12,963 nucleotides of DNA from M2408 sp046303515 (GCA_046303515.1 JBKCGI010000045.1:1-12963), one strand, 5' to 3'. Shown: positions 1-6,704, numbered from the stretch's first letter. A program made the numbers and translations. Notes: generated from the sequence alone by a model not told the origin.

Positions 1-16
1 AATTATTTTTGTATTA

Positions 17-1126
17 ATGAATTTTAAATACATTAAAAATATCTCAGAAGGAGAGGGAACTATTTTACTTTATAGTCAAATAGGAGATTCTGTTGATGAA
101 AACGGAAACTATATTCAAGGTATTTCAGGAACTGCTTTTGCACACGAAATGCAATACCTACAAGATAAATGTAGTAAAATTAAAGTTCGTATTAACTCTA
201 TTGGTGGTTCTGTATTAGATGGGTACTCAATAGTATCCGCAATACTTAACTCTAAAATACCTTGCGATACTTACATAGATGGATTAGCTGCAAGTATAGC
301 AGGAGTTATCGCTATGGCAGGTAAAAAATGTTATATGGCTGATTATGGCACTTTAATGCTGCATAATCCTAGCGGAGGCAACGATCAAAACGTATTAGAT
401 TTAGTTAAGAATACATTAGTAACAATATTTGAACAAAGAACTAAAATGAATGCGGATGAAATATCTGCAATGATGGATAAAGAAACATGGTTAGGAGCTG
501 TAGAGGCTTTAAACATGGGTTTAGTTGATGAGATAGTAATGAGTTCAAAGAAAATTAGAATTAGTAAATCTGAAAGCCTTAGTAATATGGCTTTAATTTA
601 TAATAAAATCATAAATAAAAAACCAAACATGGAAAAAGTAACAAATCTGTTAAAGTTATCTAATGAGGCGGATGAGGCTACTATTGTGGCAGCAATCGAG
701 GAAAAAGATAATGTAAACGCTGAATTGTTAGCTGAGAATGAGGAACTAAAAAATAAAGTTGCTGAATTTGAGGCTAAGGAAAAAGAGGCTAAAGAATTAG
801 CTGAAAAAGAATTAGAAAACAAAGCTATTGAATTAGTTGAAAACGCTATTAAAGAAAAGAAAATTGAAGAATCTGAAAAAGAGTCTACAATTAAAATGGC
901 GGTAAACAACTTTGAGTTCGTTGCTAATATGATTTCTAAAATCAACAATGTAAAGGATGCTGTAAAAGTATTTGATGCTAAAAACGTTGTAGAAAACGAT
1001 AAGCGCAAAGACTGGACTATCAGAGATTGGGAGAAAAAAGATGCTAAAGGTTTAGCTAAAATGAAAAATGAAACTCCTGAACTTTACACAGAATTGTATA
1101 ACAAATTTTATAACAAAACAAAATAA
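17..1126 (+). CDS. ClpP-like prohead protease fused to a capsid scaffold
   Basis: The N-terminal half (about residues 12-180) is a ClpP/S14-type serine protease. It has the oxyanion-loop motif NSIGGSV (60-66), the nucleophile Ser93 in GLAASIAG, and His116 in LMLHNPSG. The position that lines up with the ClpP catalytic Asp, counted back from GLVDEI, is Glu156 in KETW. Such proteases mature the phage prohead. Residues 205-300 are Glu/Lys/Ala-rich and helical, like a scaffold. The last 40 residues (DWTIRDWEKKDAKGL, then PELYTELY) resemble the C-terminal capsid-binding segment of phage scaffolds. The protein is therefore probably both scaffold and protease, acting inside the forming head and then degrading itself. 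The reading frame stays open to the left edge of the window, so an earlier start outside is possible; the ATG at 17 gives a sensible N-terminus. The decoration-like gene starts 1 nt after its stop. Confidence 0.88.
   Translation: MNFKYIKNISEGEGTILLYSQIGDSVDENGNYIQGISGTAFAHEMQYLQDKCSKIKVRINSIGGSVLDGYSIVSAILNSKIPCDTYIDGLAASIAGVIAMAGKKCYMADYGTLMLHNPSGGNDQNVLDLVKNTLVTIFEQRTKMNADEISAMMDKETWLGAVEALNMGLVDEIVMSSKKIRISKSESLSNMALIYNKIINKKPNMEKVTNLLKLSNEADEATIVAAIEEKDNVNAELLAENEELKNKVAEFEAKEKEAKELAEKELENKAIELVENAIKEKKIEESEKESTIKMAVNNFEFVANMISKINNVKDAVKVFDAKNVVENDKRKDWTIRDWEKKDAKGLAKMKNETPELYTELYNKFYNKTK
629..1126 (+). CDS. Possible internal in-frame start giving free scaffold protein
   Basis: Met205 of the protease-scaffold fusion lies exactly at the border between protease domain and coiled-coil scaffold. 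The ATG is preceded by an A-rich tract (ATAAATAAAAAACCAAAC) and followed by G. This closely resembles the bases before the capsid, sheath and tube starts in this window. It would give a separate 165-residue scaffold. Lambda C/Nu3 is an established example of a scaffold made from an internal start of the protease gene. Here it is inference from context; the A-rich sequence could be chance in AT-rich DNA. Confidence 0.45.
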   Translation: MEKVTNLLKLSNEADEATIVAAIEEKDNVNAELLAENEELKNKVAEFEAKEKEAKELAEKELENKAIELVENAIKEKKIEESEKESTIKMAVNNFEFVANMISKINNVKDAVKVFDAKNVVENDKRKDWTIRDWEKKDAKGLAKMKNETPELYTELYNKFYNKTK

Positions 1127-1127
1127 C

Positions 1128-1520
1128 ATGAAAAAAGTATTATCATTATTCGCATTAGTAACAGTATTATCTGTTAATGCTCAAACTTCAAAAACGTTAA
1201 ACTATCCATTTGGTGCAGCTCAATCATTTACGGCTGCTACTTCAGGAACTGTTGCAGTTACTGTAAACAATCAAATGGCTATTATGTCAGCTCCTACTTT
1301 AACTGCTGCTGCTACTATTTCAGTAACTGCTGGTTCAAACTTAAAAGCAGGTGCTATTCTTTTAGTTGCAGTTAAAACAACTTCAACTGAAGTAACAACT
1401 TTTGCAGGTGCTGTAGTATCTCCTACAGTTGCAGGTGTTGCAGGTAAAACATGGACACAAGGTTTTATTTACAACGGAACATACTTTTACCCAATGGGAA
1501 CTAAACAACAAGTAGACTAA
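1128..1520 (+). CDS. Beta-rich protein with signal-peptide-like N-terminus in decoration-protein position
   Basis: This 130-residue protein starts at the ATG 1 nt after the protease stop. An in-frame upstream ATG at 1068 would add 20 residues overlapping the protease gene and hide the N-terminus, so I prefer 1128. Residues 1-18 have two lysines, a hydrophobic core and VNA|Q at 16-19, which fits a signal peptidase I site. The rest is Thr/Ala/Val-rich and looks all-beta (TSGTVAVTVNN, AATISVTAGSNL, TTFAGAVV), ending in GKTWTQGFIYNGTYFYPMG. There are no cysteines and no second membrane span. Its place between protease/scaffold and capsid gene is where lambda-type phages encode a head decoration protein. 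It could be a decoration or head-fibre protein, or a truly exported protein made with the capsid. Function is not recognised. Confidence 0.8.
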   Translation: MKKVLSLFALVTVLSVNAQTSKTLNYPFGAAQSFTAATSGTVAVTVNNQMAIMSAPTLTAAATISVTAGSNLKAGAILLVAVKTTSTEVTTFAGAVVSPTVAGVAGKTWTQGFIYNGTYFYPMGTKQQVD

Positions 1521-1558
1521 TAAACAAATAAAAAAACAACAATTAAAAAAACAAAATC

Positions 1559-2485
1559 ATGGCTTTAGAAAGAGAACAATGGTTAGCGGATATTCAAGAG
1601 AACTTATTCAAAGATAACGCTATTATTAACCGTGCAGTTAACCACGATGGATTCGTTAACTACAAAACAGTACACGTACCACAAGCAGGTGCAAATCCTA
1701 CGATTACTAAAAACTTAGGTTCATTCCCTGCTGCAATTACACAACGTTCTGATAGTGAATTAACTTACTCTATGGATACTTACTATGTTGAGCCAATTCA
1801 TATTGAGGCAGGTCAAGAAACAGCTTTTTTATCATACGAAAAACGTATGTCAGTTTTAAATCAAAACATCAACACTTTAGAAGAGGCTTTAACTAACAAT
1901 GCTATTTACAAATGGGCTCCAAGTGGTGCAGCTCGTATTGTTAGAACTTCAGGGTCTGCGGTATCAGGTGCTTTAGCTCCATCTGCAACTGGTACACGTA
2001 AAGCAATTACTTTAGCTGATATTTTAGGTGCAAAAGCTATTTTAGATGCTGAAAACGTTCCACAATCAGGTCGTATTTTATTAATGAACTCTGATATTTA
2101 TAACACTCAATTATTAGCTATTGCTGATGTTTACCAACAACAATCTTATGGTTCATCTGCTTTACCTAGTGGTGTTGTAGCACGTATTCATGGTTTTGAC
2201 ATCATGATTCGTTCAACAGTATGTGTTTATGATAATACAGCTACTCCAGTTATTAAAGCGGTTAACGATTCAGGTGTACCTAGCTCTCCTGCATCAACTG
2301 ATAACTTAGCTTGTTTAGCTTATCACCCATCATTTGTTGCTAAAGCAATGGGAACAACTGAGGTAATGATTAACGAGGGTGTTGCTGAGTACTACGGTTC
2401 AATCGTTTCAGCTTTCCAATTATTTGGAGCTAGTAAATTAAGAACTGACCAAAAAGGTGTAGTAGCGATCGTACAAGCTGCTTAA
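1559..2485 (+). CDS. Major capsid protein
   Basis: This 308-residue protein has the size and composition of an HK97-fold major capsid protein. It begins MALEREQWLADIQENL, followed by a segment like the extended E-loop (NYKTVHVPQAG, then NPTITKNLG, about 49-72). It has helices rich in Ala/Leu (about 150-165, ADILGAKAILDAENVP) and a C-terminal beta/loop part ending ELFG-like (SAFQLFGASKLRTDQKG). Placement directly after scaffold and decoration-like genes supports the call. An A-rich tract stands before the ATG. Codon use favours AAC, TAC, TTC, CAC and CGT far more than the tail genes, as expected for the most abundant virion protein. An intrinsic terminator follows at once. The exact fold is inferred, not shown by a motif. 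Confidence 0.85.
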   Translation: MALEREQWLADIQENLFKDNAIINRAVNHDGFVNYKTVHVPQAGANPTITKNLGSFPAAITQRSDSELTYSMDTYYVEPIHIEAGQETAFLSYEKRMSVLNQNINTLEEALTNNAIYKWAPSGAARIVRTSGSAVSGALAPSATGTRKAITLADILGAKAILDAENVPQSGRILLMNSDIYNTQLLAIADVYQQQSYGSSALPSGVVARIHGFDIMIRSTVCVYDNTATPVIKAVNDSGVPSSPASTDNLACLAYHPSFVAKAMGTTEVMINEGVAEYYGSIVSAFQLFGASKLRTDQKGVVAIVQAA

Positions 2486-2500
2486 TATTAACTAATAATT

Positions 2501-2532
2501 AGGGCAGTTAATAAAATAGCTGCCCTTTTTTT
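2501..2532 (+). terminator. Rho-independent terminator after the capsid gene
   Basis: AGGGCAGTTA at 2501-2510 pairs with TAGCTGCCCT at 2517-2526. The stem has ten pairs, one of them G-U, and encloses a 6-nt loop. A run of seven T closes the structure (2526-2532). It is the only GC-rich hairpin between genes in this very AT-rich window. It sits 15 nt after the capsid stop and 12 nt before the next start. It would end or reduce transcription of the head block before the tail genes. Confidence 0.88.
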
Positions 2533-2544
2533 AAATAAAAAGTT

Positions 2545-2775
2545 ATGGAATTAAATAAAGCAAAAGAATTAGCAGCATTTCATTTAGATAAAGCTAATAT
2601 AGTAGTAGTTACAAGTGATAACGCTGTATATTTATTAAATGATAAGGCTGAAATTTCTGTAATTGAGGACCATGCTAAACGTAATAAATTAGCTTGTTTT
2701 GTGGTAAAAGGTGCTGAGGTATCCGCTGAAGTTGCTGAAGTAGTAGCTGAAGAAAAACCAAAAAAGAAAAAATAA
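2545..2775 (+). CDS. Small Lys-tailed protein following the capsid gene, unknown function
   Basis: This 76-residue protein has a short mixed alpha/beta part (residues 1-56, with AFHLDKANIVVVTSDNAVYLL and an HAKRN helix). An Ala/Val/Glu-rich stretch follows, ending in EEKPKKKK. Small proteins of this style (a TSDG/N-x-V/F motif followed by a helix, then a charged tail) are often found just downstream of capsid genes in Bacteroidota phages, but I know of no assigned role. It starts 12 nt after the terminator T-run and lies 18 nt before the sheath gene. It may be a head or connector accessory protein, or bind nucleic acid through the basic tail; both are guesses. It is too short to be a normal head-tail connector or tail terminator. 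Confidence 0.7.
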   Translation: MELNKAKELAAFHLDKANIVVVTSDNAVYLLNDKAEISVIEDHAKRNKLACFVVKGAEVSAEVAEVVAEEKPKKKK

Positions 2776-2793
2776 CATTTAAAAAAATAATAA

Positions 2794-4299
2794 ATGGCAA
2801 ACGATGTAATATTTAATAAAGGTCAAGGTGGACTTGGTAGACCATTAGCAGGAACGGATTACGTTTCAGGCTTATTGTTCTATTCAGATGCAACTTTACC
2901 GAGTGGCTTTAGCTCTTCTGATAGAGTTAAAATCATTTATAGCGTAGAAGATGCTGAAAATTTAGGCATTTTAGATACGCATTTAGGAGAAACAAAAGCA
3001 ACAGGAACAATTACAGTAACAGGTGCAGGAGCGCAAAATGATACTATTAAAGTTGATGTAGTAACTGATTTAGAAACAGTAACTTTAGGAACTGCAACAG
3101 TACCAGCAACACCAACTACTACAACTGTAGCGGCTGCAATCGTTTCAGCTATCAATGCAGGAACTTCAACACATGGATTTACTGCAAGTAATTTATCGGC
3201 AGTAGTAACTGTAACAGCTCCAAGTGGTTCAGGTGTAGGTGCTAATTCATGGACTTTCACAAACACAATTACAGGAACTGCAACAGTAACTAAAGTAGAT
3301 TTTGCAAGTGGCGTAGCATCTGATATTGATATTTTACATTACCATATTAGTGAGTACTTCCGTATTCAACCTAAAGGTAAATTGTATGTTTCAATTCAAG
3401 CTACTGCGGACGTTGCTACATGGTCAAAAGTAACTACTTTACAAAACTATGCACAGGGAGATATTAAGCAATTAGGAGTTTACCAAAAATCAACTGCTTT
3501 TGCAACATCTCAAGTAACTACTTTACAGGCTGTATTAACAACTTTAGAGGGATTACATAAACCTATTAGCTCATTAATTTACCAACCTGATTTTAGTGCG
3601 GTTAGTGATTTAACTACATTATCAGATTTAAAAGCATTAAGCGGTAAAAATATTTCTGTAACTATTGGACAAGATGGTGCAAATGTAGGCTATCAATTAT
3701 GGAGAGCAACTACAAAAAGTATTGGATGTGTTGGCACTACTTTAGGTGCTGTATCCTTAGCAAAAGTAAACGAAAGTATCAGATGGATTGCTAAATTCAA
3801 TATGGCATCTGATGAATATGATACTTTAGCATTTGCTAATGGAGATTTCTATACTGATTTATCTGATGGTACTATTTCAGGTATTGATACAGTAGGTTAT
3901 ATTTACTTGAAAAAAGAAATAGGTATTGTTGGTTCTTATCACAATAGACCACACACAGCTATTGCTTTAACAAGTGATTACACTTTCATTTACAATAATA
4001 GAACTATTGATAAGGCTATTCGTGGTATGAGAACTTTCTTGTTACCTCAATTATCTAGTCCTGTAAAAGTAAATGCTAATGGAACTTTAACAGAGGACAT
4101 TATTGCATACTTTGAAACTCTTTGCGCTCGTGCATTAGAAGTAATGGAACGAGATAATGAGTTAAGTGCTTTTGATGTTGTTATAGATCCTACACAAAAC
4201 GTTTTATCAACAAATACATTAACCATTGCAGTTAAGTTAGTACCTATTGGAGTAGCTGATACTATTGAGGTTAACGTAGGTTTTGCATTATCAATTTAA
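2794..4299 (+). CDS. Contractile tail sheath protein (DUF2586-like) with inserted domain
   Basis: This 501-residue protein matches the plan of Bacteroidota phage sheath proteins. The N-terminal strand contains GRPLAGTDYVSGLLFY (15-30), followed by YSVEDAENLGI (49-59). The conserved segment LHYHISEYFRIQPKGKLYV lies at about 181-199. The C-terminal domain has ELSAFDVVIDPTQNVLST and ends KLVPIGVADTIEVNVGFALSI, the strand that links neighbouring sheath subunits. About residues 67-176 form an insertion that is Thr/Val/Ala/Gly-rich, all-beta looking, and separates two parts of the sheath core. Insertions of this kind usually lie on the outside of the tail. An A-rich tract precedes the start. The tube protein follows 16 nt later. 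Together they imply a contractile tail. Confidence 0.85.
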   Translation: MANDVIFNKGQGGLGRPLAGTDYVSGLLFYSDATLPSGFSSSDRVKIIYSVEDAENLGILDTHLGETKATGTITVTGAGAQNDTIKVDVVTDLETVTLGTATVPATPTTTTVAAAIVSAINAGTSTHGFTASNLSAVVTVTAPSGSGVGANSWTFTNTITGTATVTKVDFASGVASDIDILHYHISEYFRIQPKGKLYVSIQATADVATWSKVTTLQNYAQGDIKQLGVYQKSTAFATSQVTTLQAVLTTLEGLHKPISSLIYQPDFSAVSDLTTLSDLKALSGKNISVTIGQDGANVGYQLWRATTKSIGCVGTTLGAVSLAKVNESIRWIAKFNMASDEYDTLAFANGDFYTDLSDGTISGIDTVGYIYLKKEIGIVGSYHNRPHTAIALTSDYTFIYNNRTIDKAIRGMRTFLLPQLSSPVKVNANGTLTEDIIAYFETLCARALEVMERDNELSAFDVVIDPTQNVLSTNTLTIAVKLVPIGVADTIEVNVGFALSI

Positions 4300-4315
4300 A
4301 ATAAAATAATAAGAC

Positions 4316-4741
4316 ATGGCATACCCTTTAACACCGTTAATTAACGGCAAATCTTACGAGTGGGCAGATATAATTGTGAACATCTTAGGTGTTCCAGTTG
4401 TAGGCATCACTGCTATTGATTATGAAGAAAGACAAGGAATGGAAAACATTTACGGAATTGGTCGCTTTCCTGTATCTCGTGGATACGGTAAAATTGAACC
4501 AACTGCTAAAATGACTATATTGATGGAAGAATTAGAGAATATTCAAAGTGTAGCACCTAATGGTCGTTTACAAGATATTCCTGAGTTTGATGTTTCTGTA
4601 GTGTATTTAGATGCTGCAAATGTTACACGAGTTCATAAATTACGTAATGTTAGATTTATGAATAATAATAGACGTTCTGCAAGTGGAGATACTTCTATTC
4701 CTGTAGAAATAGATTTAGTACTTTCTCATATTGAATGGTAA
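4316..4741 (+). CDS. Tail tube protein
   Basis: This 141-residue protein has the size and pattern of the small tube proteins of contractile phages (XkdM/gpFII type). It starts with INGKSYEWADIIVNILGVPVVGITAIDYEE. It then has the typical loop NIYGIGRFPVSRGYGKIEPTAKMTI (about 46-70), and PEFDVSVVYLD, then VHKLRNVRFMNNNRR. The protein ends with a strand, IPVEIDLVLSHIEW. It follows the sheath gene directly, as is usual. It would polymerise as stacked hexameric rings inside the sheath, with length set by the tape measure protein. A hairpin begins at its stop codon and a promoter-like box follows, so the next genes may be separately controlled. Confidence 0.85.
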   Translation: MAYPLTPLINGKSYEWADIIVNILGVPVVGITAIDYEERQGMENIYGIGRFPVSRGYGKIEPTAKMTILMEELENIQSVAPNGRLQDIPEFDVSVVYLDAANVTRVHKLRNVRFMNNNRRSASGDTSIPVEIDLVLSHIEW

Positions 4742-4761
4742 CAAATTCAAACTAAATTTGT
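4741..4761 (+). repeat. Inverted repeat (7-bp arms) between tube and chaperone genes
   Basis: ACAAATT at 4741-4747 and AATTTGT at 4755-4761 are perfect reverse complements separated by 7 nt. The right arm touches the first base of the -7 promoter-like box. It has no T-run and only one G-C pair per arm, so it is a poor terminator. A regulator-binding site or a weak mRNA hairpin is possible. Confidence 0.5.
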
Positions 4762-4768
4762 ATATTTG
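4761..4768 (+). promoter_or_regulatory. Bacteroidota-type -7 promoter box (TATATTTG)
   Basis: TATATTTG matches TAnnTTTG, the known -7 consensus of Bacteroidota sigma-ABfr promoters. It lies in the second-longest intergenic gap of the window (46 bp), 19 nt before the chaperone ATG, which would leave a short leader. No TTG stands at the expected 17-23 nt upstream; the nearest (4731-4733) is 27 nt away. The promoter may thus be weak or need an activator. In AT-rich DNA the box alone can occur by chance. Confidence 0.45.
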
Positions 4769-4787
4769 CATAACTTAATTAACCGTT

Positions 4788-5120
4788 ATGAAAAATAAAC
4801 AAGATTTAGAAAATGAATTAGCAACATTAAAACAAAAATATAATGTTGTGAGAATCCTAGAGGTTTACTTAGATACAGACGATGAAACGAAAGTTGCCAC
4901 TCTGTATTTAAGAAAACCAGATAAAACTACTAGAAACATGGTAAATGATTTAGTAGGTAAAAACAAAACAGACAAAGCTATTGAGGCTTGTTTAAAACAA
5001 TTATACATCGGTGGAGATGCTTTAGAATTAGTATTAAATAATGATGATGCTATAGCAAGTGCCGAAAGTGGAGTTGTTGAATTATTAGCAGTTCAAAGAG
5101 CTAATTTAAAAAAAAATTAG
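4788..5120 (+). CDS. Tail assembly chaperone, short form (gpG-like)
   Basis: This 110-residue acidic protein starts KNKQDLENELATLKQKYN. A strand region LEVYLDTDDETKVATLYLRKPDKTTRNMV follows, then helices (TDKAIEACLKQLYIGGDALELVL). That is the fold pattern of tail chaperones that bind the tape measure protein. The identification rests mainly on position between tube and tape measure genes and on the frameshift signal at its end. The last codons are TTA AAA AAA AAT TAG. A -1 slip here produces the 170-residue form given separately. A promoter-like box lies 19 nt upstream, so this may be the first gene of a tape measure and baseplate transcript. Confidence 0.8.
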   Translation: MKNKQDLENELATLKQKYNVVRILEVYLDTDDETKVATLYLRKPDKTTRNMVNDLVGKNKTDKAIEACLKQLYIGGDALELVLNNDDAIASAESGVVELLAVQRANLKKN

Positions 5121-5299
5121 AGGCTTATAAACTAAAGATAGAAGCGGATGAGATAGCAAAAAATGATGCACTTATCCGCTTTTATTATAAAGTAGAGCCT
5201 GAAAAATTATCTGATTCCAAATGGGCAAAATTAGTTTGTGAGTTAGAGTATTGTTTAGAATATAACGGAACGAGAGTAAAAGCAAATGAGCAGCAATAA
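4788..5299 (+). CDS. Tail assembly chaperone, -1 frameshift long form (gpGT-like)
   Basis: A -1 shift at TTTAAAAAAAAA (5105-5116) joins the short chaperone to a second frame read from 5114 to the stop at 5297-5299, giving about 170 residues. The site offers two overlapping classical heptamers in register, T TTA AAA (5105-5111) and A AAA AAA (5108-5114), three and one codons before the zero-frame stop. The extension reads KLEAYKLKIEADEIAKND, then LIRFYYKVEPEKLSDSKW, KLVCELEYCLEYNG and ends in NEQQ. It contains no ATG, GTG or TTG codon and is closed upstream by TAA at 5102-5104, so it cannot be translated alone. It overlaps the tape measure start by 14 nt. Lambda G/GT is the known model. RNA polymerase slippage on A9 could yield the same product. 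Confidence 0.8.
5105..5116 (+). promoter_or_regulatory. Slippery sequence for programmed -1 frameshift
   Basis: TTT followed by nine A residues holds two in-register slippery heptamers, T TTA AAA and A AAA AAA, with the zero-frame stop TAG at 5118-5120. I see no clear Shine-Dalgarno-like stimulator upstream, as expected for Bacteroidota, and no strong hairpin just downstream. The nine-A run may suffice. Confidence 0.8.
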
Positions 5300-6704
5300 A
5301 CTAGAATATGTATTAAGCCTAAAAGACCAGTTTAGTAAAGGTTTAAGAGGTGCAGCGGATGAAACTGCCAAGCTAGATAGCAAAATGAATGCTATGAAAA
5401 GCGGAATAGGCAAGATAGGAGGTGTAATTGCTGGTGCTTTTGCTGTAGATAAAATAATAGAATTTGGTAAGGCTGTTTTTGATTCATTAGATAATTACCA
5501 AAAATTTCACGCATCACTTAAAACTATGTTGCAGGGTAATGAATACGCTGCAAAAGGTTTAGAGGCTCAATTAGTTAGTTTAGCTAAAACAACTCCATTT
5601 GAGTTAAAAGAGGTACAAGATGCAACAAAACAATTATTAGCTTATGGATTTAAAGCAGGCGAAGTAGTTGATACTATGCGTACATTGGGAGATGTATCCG
5701 CTGGTATTGGTGCGCCTGTAGGAGATATTGCTTATTTATACGGCACATTAAAAACGAGTGGACGTGTAACATTAACAGATTTAAGACAGTTTGCAGGACG
5801 TGGCATTCCTATTTATGAAACATTAGCTAAACGTTTAAAAGTAACTACTGCGGCTATTAGCGCAATGGCTACAGAGGGTAAAATTGGTTTTAAAGATATT
5901 GAGGGTGCTTTTAAAGATATGACAAAAGCGGGAGGTCAATTCTTTAACTTAATGGAAGACCAGTCGAAAACTGTAGGTGGAATGAGGTCGAATTTAGAGG
6001 ATACATGGGAACAAATTAAAGTTAACATAGGTAAATCTCAAACTGGAATTATTTCAGGTACTTTAAACTTTATGAGTAAAATGGCTACGATACTTAATAA
6101 TAAGTTATCTGCTAGTAATTTTATGTCGGAGGCTTTCCAAAAAGGTGGTGTAGCTCAATTTGGTACAATGGATAGATTATATTCAAATTTACCAATGTTT
6201 GGAAATGCTTTATCAGGTGGATATAACAAGGCTCATGAAGAGGCTATGTATGTTGAGTCTTTAATTGAGGGAACTAAAGATATGAAAACCGCTGCTTATA
6301 ACTTACAGTTATTAAGTGCAGGGTTAAGAGCTATTGATAGGGATTTTAGAAGTGGGAAAATGTCTACGCAAGAAATGCAAAATTTAGTAGCTATACGTAA
6401 AGAGGGGATAAAAATGATCGAAGGACAAATGAAAAACATGATGTCCACAAAACAAACTAATGAAAAAGGTTTAGGTGCTGAAGATACAATAACAGAAAAA
6501 GCAGGAAAACAAACTAAATCATTAGGCACAGGTGTTGAAGTATCCGCAAATAGACCGCAAGCATTAACTATTAATATTGATAAATTAATTGAGGATTTTA
6601 CAGTAAGTACAAATAATATGACTGAGGGAGTTGCAAAGGTTAGAGAGATGGTAACAAAAGTATTATTAGAGGCTGTAAATGATGCTAATTTAGCTATAAG
6701 ATAA
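5286..6704 (+). CDS. Tape measure protein (short)
   Basis: This 472-residue protein carries the N-terminal tape measure domain. It has an Ala/Lys/Asp-rich helical start (1-40) and a Gly/Ala hydrophobic helix GKIGGVIAGAFAVDKIIEFG (42-61). The conserved block at about 72-250 contains LKTMLQGNE, LAKTTPFELKEVQDATKQLLAYGF, LGDVSAGIGAP, TLTDLRQFAGRGIPIYETLAKRL and GGMRSNLEDTWEQIKVNIG. The rest is helical and ends with REMVTKVLLEAVNDANLAIR. It fixes tail length and may help DNA entry. The conserved domain makes up about half the protein. It lacks the long coiled-coil middle of siphovirus tape measures, which suggests a short tail of roughly 70 nm (about 0.15 nm per residue). The ATG overlaps the frameshifted chaperone tail by 14 nt, and its TAA overlaps the next ATG. 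Confidence 0.9.
   Translation: MSSNKLEYVLSLKDQFSKGLRGAADETAKLDSKMNAMKSGIGKIGGVIAGAFAVDKIIEFGKAVFDSLDNYQKFHASLKTMLQGNEYAAKGLEAQLVSLAKTTPFELKEVQDATKQLLAYGFKAGEVVDTMRTLGDVSAGIGAPVGDIAYLYGTLKTSGRVTLTDLRQFAGRGIPIYETLAKRLKVTTAAISAMATEGKIGFKDIEGAFKDMTKAGGQFFNLMEDQSKTVGGMRSNLEDTWEQIKVNIGKSQTGIISGTLNFMSKMATILNNKLSASNFMSEAFQKGGVAQFGTMDRLYSNLPMFGNALSGGYNKAHEEAMYVESLIEGTKDMKTAAYNLQLLSAGLRAIDRDFRSGKMSTQEMQNLVAIRKEGIKMIEGQMKNMMSTKQTNEKGLGAEDTITEKAGKQTKSLGTGVEVSANRPQALTINIDKLIEDFTVSTNNMTEGVAKVREMVTKVLLEAVNDANLAIR

Noticed and set aside
4..11. TATTTTTG, another match to TAnnTTTG just before the first gene.
   Set aside because: It is only 5 nt before the ATG, has no visible upstream element because the window begins here, and is easy to obtain by chance in a T-rich stretch.
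598..1008. Reverse-strand open frame of 136 codons opposite the scaffold region.
   Set aside because: It is a mirror of the Glu/Lys/Ala-rich helix (giving Ser/Phe/Leu-rich protein), lies wholly inside the real gene, and has no start context or neighbours on that strand.
1068..1127. Earlier in-frame ATG for the 130-residue protein.
   Set aside because: It would overlap the protease gene by 59 nt and put a polar 20-residue stretch before a clear signal-peptide-like start; the ATG at 1128 follows the protease stop directly.
2937..3266. Reverse-strand open frame of 109 codons inside the sheath insertion.
   Set aside because: It results from Thr/Val/Ala-rich codons of the + strand gene; no gene on the reverse strand is supported anywhere in the window.
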